Assembly: GCA_900316975.1 (NCBI GenBank)
Contig: ONFA01000010.1
Location: forward strand, 1 to 59,244
From: an uncultured Prevotellaceae bacterium
GTDB taxonomy: Bacteria; Bacteroidota; Bacteroidia; Bacteroidales; Bacteroidaceae
DNA: 59,244 bases
Direction of reading: 5' to 3'
The notes below the pieces were generated by a model, which was not told the DNA's origin, made no database searches, and worked only from the letters and a program-made list of their open reading frames with translations. Shown piece by piece: positions 57,099 to 59,244 of the stretch (the stretch's first letter is position 1; every line of letters starts with the position of its first letter). Both the position numbers and the translations under genes were made by a program.

Positions 57099-59018
57099 AT
57101 GATACAAGATTTATGCATCATCATGCTGACGGCGGGCATCACCAGCCTGCTGTTCAAGTTGCTCAAACAACCCGTCGTGCTGGGTTACATTGTGGCTGGT
57201 ATGCTCGTGGGACCGCACGTGTTGGGCGAGTCGTGGATTAACAACGAAGAGAATGCCGAGACATGGGGAGAAATTGGCGTACTGTTCCTCCTGTTCAGTC
57301 TCGGTCTCGAATTCTCCTTCAAGAAACTGATTAAAGTGGGAAGCACCGCTGTCATCGGTGCCGGCGTCATCGTCGTAGGCATGATGGTCACAGGCATGGC
57401 AACAGCCTACCTGCTCGGATGGAACAGCATGAACGCCATCTTCCTTGGCGGCATGCTCTGCATGTCATCCACCACCATCGTCTTCAAAGCCATCGAAGAG
57501 GCAGGACTGCGCAGCCATCGCTTCGCCGGCGTATGCTTCGGCATCCTTATCGTGGAAGACCTCTTCGCCGTGGTGCTCATGGTGCTGCTCACCTCCATCG
57601 CCGTCAAAAACGAGTTTGAAGGCAAGGAACTGCTCTGGCAGGTAGGTAAACTCGTCATGTACATCGCCCTCTGGTTCGTGTTGGGCATCACGCTCATCCC
57701 CACGTTCCTGAAGAAATTCGAGAAGCATCTCAACGACGAGACACTCACCATCTTCTCCATCGGGCTCTGCCTCGGCATGGTGCTGTTGGCAGTGCAGGCA
57801 GGATTCAGCAGTGCGCTGGGAGCCTTCGTGATGGGTTCGGTGCTGGCAGAAACCATTGACGCAGAACGCATCGAGTACCTGGTGCAGCCCATGAAGAACA
57901 TATTTGGCTCCATCTTCTTCGTGTCCGTCGGCATGATGATAGACCCCGCCCTGTTACTACAATACTGGCTGCCCATCACCATCATCACCCTCGTGGTCAT
58001 CTTCGGACAGATCATCTTCGGCAGCCTGGGCACACTCCTCTCCGGACAACCGCTGAGAGTGGCATTGCAGACAGGCTTCTCGCTGGTTCAGATTGGCGAG
58101 TTCGCCTTCATCATCGCCAGCCTCGGACAAAACCTGCACGTGACCGACTCCAGCCTCTACCCCATCGTCGTGGCAGTCAGTGTCATCACCACCTTCCTCA
58201 CGCCATACATCATGAAACTGGCGTACCCCACCCTTACCTTCCTCGAGAACCACATGAGCGAAAGCACCAAGAAGATGCTTGACAGTTATACGGAAAAACG
58301 TCAGAACAAATCAAGCGAAAGCCACAAATGGGCATCGCCTGCCGTAAGAATCCTCAAACTGATCTTCCTGCACATCGCCATGGCACCCGGCATCAACCAG
58401 TTCCTCCGACTCTTCAACGAGAATCTCTATGCACGTGAACGGCTTGCCGAATCCAAGCGCGGGCTGGAACGCGAAGTGGAAGACTCGCTCATCAGCCTCG
58501 AAATGAACATTGCAGAGGTTGTCGTTCCCCAGAATTCCGCTTTCGCCGGCAAAGCCCTGAAAGACCTCAGCATCCGCAACATCACCGGTGCCAACATCGT
58601 GCGCATCATCCGCGGAGGCATCAACATCAATATCCCCGGTGGCAACCATCGCCTCTATCCGGGCGACCGCATCATCCTGGCAGGCTCCGACACCGACGTG
58701 GCAGCCTTCCAGAAAATGCTTGAGACCAGCCTTGCACCAACAGAAGAAGATCCCGTGAACACCAACATTGTGCTGGACAATTTCACCATCACCGCCGACT
58801 CCCCCCTCTGTGGCAAGAGCATCATCAAGTCAGGCATCCGAGAGAAAGGAAACTGCATCGTCATGGGACTTGTTCGTCCTTCAGAAGACTTCTACACCAA
58901 CCCAGACCCCAACCTCATCATCCAAGAAGATGACATCATCATTGTGGCTGGCGAAAAACAAAAAATGCAAGACTTCTTCTCACAAGCAGCCGTTTCCAAT
59001 CCCAGGATGTGGTCATAA
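57099..59018 (+). CDS. CPA2-family cation:proton antiporter with C-terminal TrkA-C domains
   Basis: The 639-residue protein has 11-12 membrane spans (about residues 1-385), including the CPA2 pattern LGYIVAGMLVGPHVLG, GVLFLLFSLGLEFSFK, TTIVFKAIEEAG, FGILIVEDLFAVVLMVLL (with the transport aspartate in EDLF) and GAFVMGSVLAET. The cytoplasmic tail contains two RCK-C/TrkA-C domains (about 478-550 and 556-635, IVRIIRGGININIPGGNHRLYPGDRIILAGS in part, CIVMGLVRPSEDFYTN), but I see no Rossmann RCK-N half. It likely exchanges K+ or Na+ for H+ and is gated by a ligand bound at the C-terminal domains. A terminator follows at 59023. Confidence 0.9.
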   Translation: MIQDLCIIMLTAGITSLLFKLLKQPVVLGYIVAGMLVGPHVLGESWINNEENAETWGEIGVLFLLFSLGLEFSFKKLIKVGSTAVIGAGVIVVGMMVTGMATAYLLGWNSMNAIFLGGMLCMSSTTIVFKAIEEAGLRSHRFAGVCFGILIVEDLFAVVLMVLLTSIAVKNEFEGKELLWQVGKLVMYIALWFVLGITLIPTFLKKFEKHLNDETLTIFSIGLCLGMVLLAVQAGFSSALGAFVMGSVLAETIDAERIEYLVQPMKNIFGSIFFVSVGMMIDPALLLQYWLPITIITLVVIFGQIIFGSLGTLLSGQPLRVALQTGFSLVQIGEFAFIIASLGQNLHVTDSSLYPIVVAVSVITTFLTPYIMKLAYPTLTFLENHMSESTKKMLDSYTEKRQNKSSESHKWASPAVRILKLIFLHIAMAPGINQFLRLFNENLYARERLAESKRGLEREVEDSLISLEMNIAEVVVPQNSAFAGKALKDLSIRNITGANIVRIIRGGININIPGGNHRLYPGDRIILAGSDTDVAAFQKMLETSLAPTEEDPVNTNIVLDNFTITADSPLCGKSIIKSGIREKGNCIVMGLVRPSEDFYTNPDPNLIIQEDDIIIVAGEKQKMQDFFSQAAVSNPRMWS

Positions 59019-59244
59019 ACACAAAAAGGTGCAACTTCTGTTGCACCTTTTTTGGTGGAGATGGAGGGGCAAAAGAAATGAAAAATGGCCAGGTTCAAGA
59101 CCCGACCATTAAAACGTAGTGGAGATGGAGGGGCTAATTTGTTAATAATTTAAGTTTCGGAAGTTCCAAACGCTTCATTTTCAACAACGAATAAAACGAA
59201 TCATTCTAATTTACCATGCGGCGAGAAGATGTATTTTCCTAATG
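59019..59244. other. Right-end non-coding region with two 16-bp repeats
   Basis: After the terminator (59023-59053) there are two identical copies of GTGGAGATGGAGGGGC (59055-59070 and 59119-59134, 64 bp apart) and an imperfect stem-loop between them (AATGG ... CCATT around 59084-59110). The rest, to 59244, is AT-rich and holds nothing I recognise. Confidence 0.6.
59023..59053 (+). terminator. Terminator of the antiporter gene
   Basis: AAAAAGGTGCAAC (59023-59035) pairs with GTTGCACCTTTTT in a 13-bp stem with a short loop, followed by a T run. It begins 5 bases after the stop codon. Confidence 0.9.

Overview
The window is chromosomal DNA from a member of the Bacteroidota, most likely a Prevotella-like (Prevotellaceae) Bacteroidales species. 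The evidence is the many promoters with a TAnnTTTG -7 box about 19-20 bp downstream of a TTTG -33 box, a Bacteroidota-type RNA polymerase omega subunit, families largely confined to the phylum (DUF4837, DUF5686, DUF4293, DUF3791/DUF3990, DUF6078), a C10 cysteine protease and a BspA-like leucine-rich-repeat protein, and numerous small lipoproteins. Genus is an inference from gene content only.

Layout. (1) 1-2.4 kb: a truncated type III DNA methyltransferase preceded by three copies of a 21-22 bp repeat, then a translationally coupled three-gene module (DUF3791 / DUF3990 ADP-ribosyltransferase-like / small partner) lying between two 117-bp direct repeats. (2) 2.4-18.6 kb, almost all on the minus strand: mnmA, a DUF559 nuclease gene, nadA, a lytic-transglycosylase-like protein, lepA, small lipoproteins, a DUF2582 winged-helix protein, a TSCPD protein, a YebC-family regulator, a four-helix-bundle protein, pheT, a BspA-like surface protein, an Asp-rich lipoprotein and rarA. 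(3) 18.7-22.5 kb, plus strand: exported C10 (streptopain-like) protease, exported caspase-like protease and an exported FISUMP-like protein behind one promoter. (4) 22.6-29.9 kb, minus strand: a defence-type cluster in the order GIY-YIG remnant, type III mod, AlbA/Schlafen-type ATP-binding gene, type III res, TcmP remnant, DUF5131. (5) 30-45.9 kb: DUF6078 gene, a 23-bp-period palindrome array, then glyA-rlmN-DUF4837-pdxA and a run of membrane/lipid-type genes (UPF0104 flippase-like, ATP-grasp, CDP-alcohol phosphotransferase, HAD, DUF5686 outer-membrane protein); uvrB on the minus strand; bamD-rpoZ-DUF4293. (6) 46.1-46.6 kb: tRNA cluster Gly-Leu-Leu-Gly-Gly. (7) 46.8-54.7 kb, minus strand: hisG-hisD-hisC-hisB, a GT2 glycosyltransferase, a membrane protein, recR, and a YtxH/holin-like envelope-stress operon. 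(8) 54.9-59 kb, plus strand: SPOR lipoprotein, alanine/sodium symporter, and a CPA2 cation:proton antiporter.

The most unusual features are not conventional genes. A GC-rich palindromic repeat (about 110-123 bp, MITE-like) has entered or abutted the coding ends of mnmA, nadA and rlmN, supplying codons and in one case the stop codon, and it places a GGAGGG directly upstream of a DUF559 nuclease gene that sits between two copies. A second dispersed hairpin repeat (core CAGCCCATGCGCTGGGCG) marks the 3' ends of three plus-strand genes. A three-palindrome array with an exact 23-bp period lies between DUF6078 and glyA. The ADP-ribosyltransferase-like module flanked by direct repeats and the composite type III restriction cluster, which carries remnants of two other genes, are the best candidates for mobile defence units. 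All assignments come from reading the sequence; no database search was possible.
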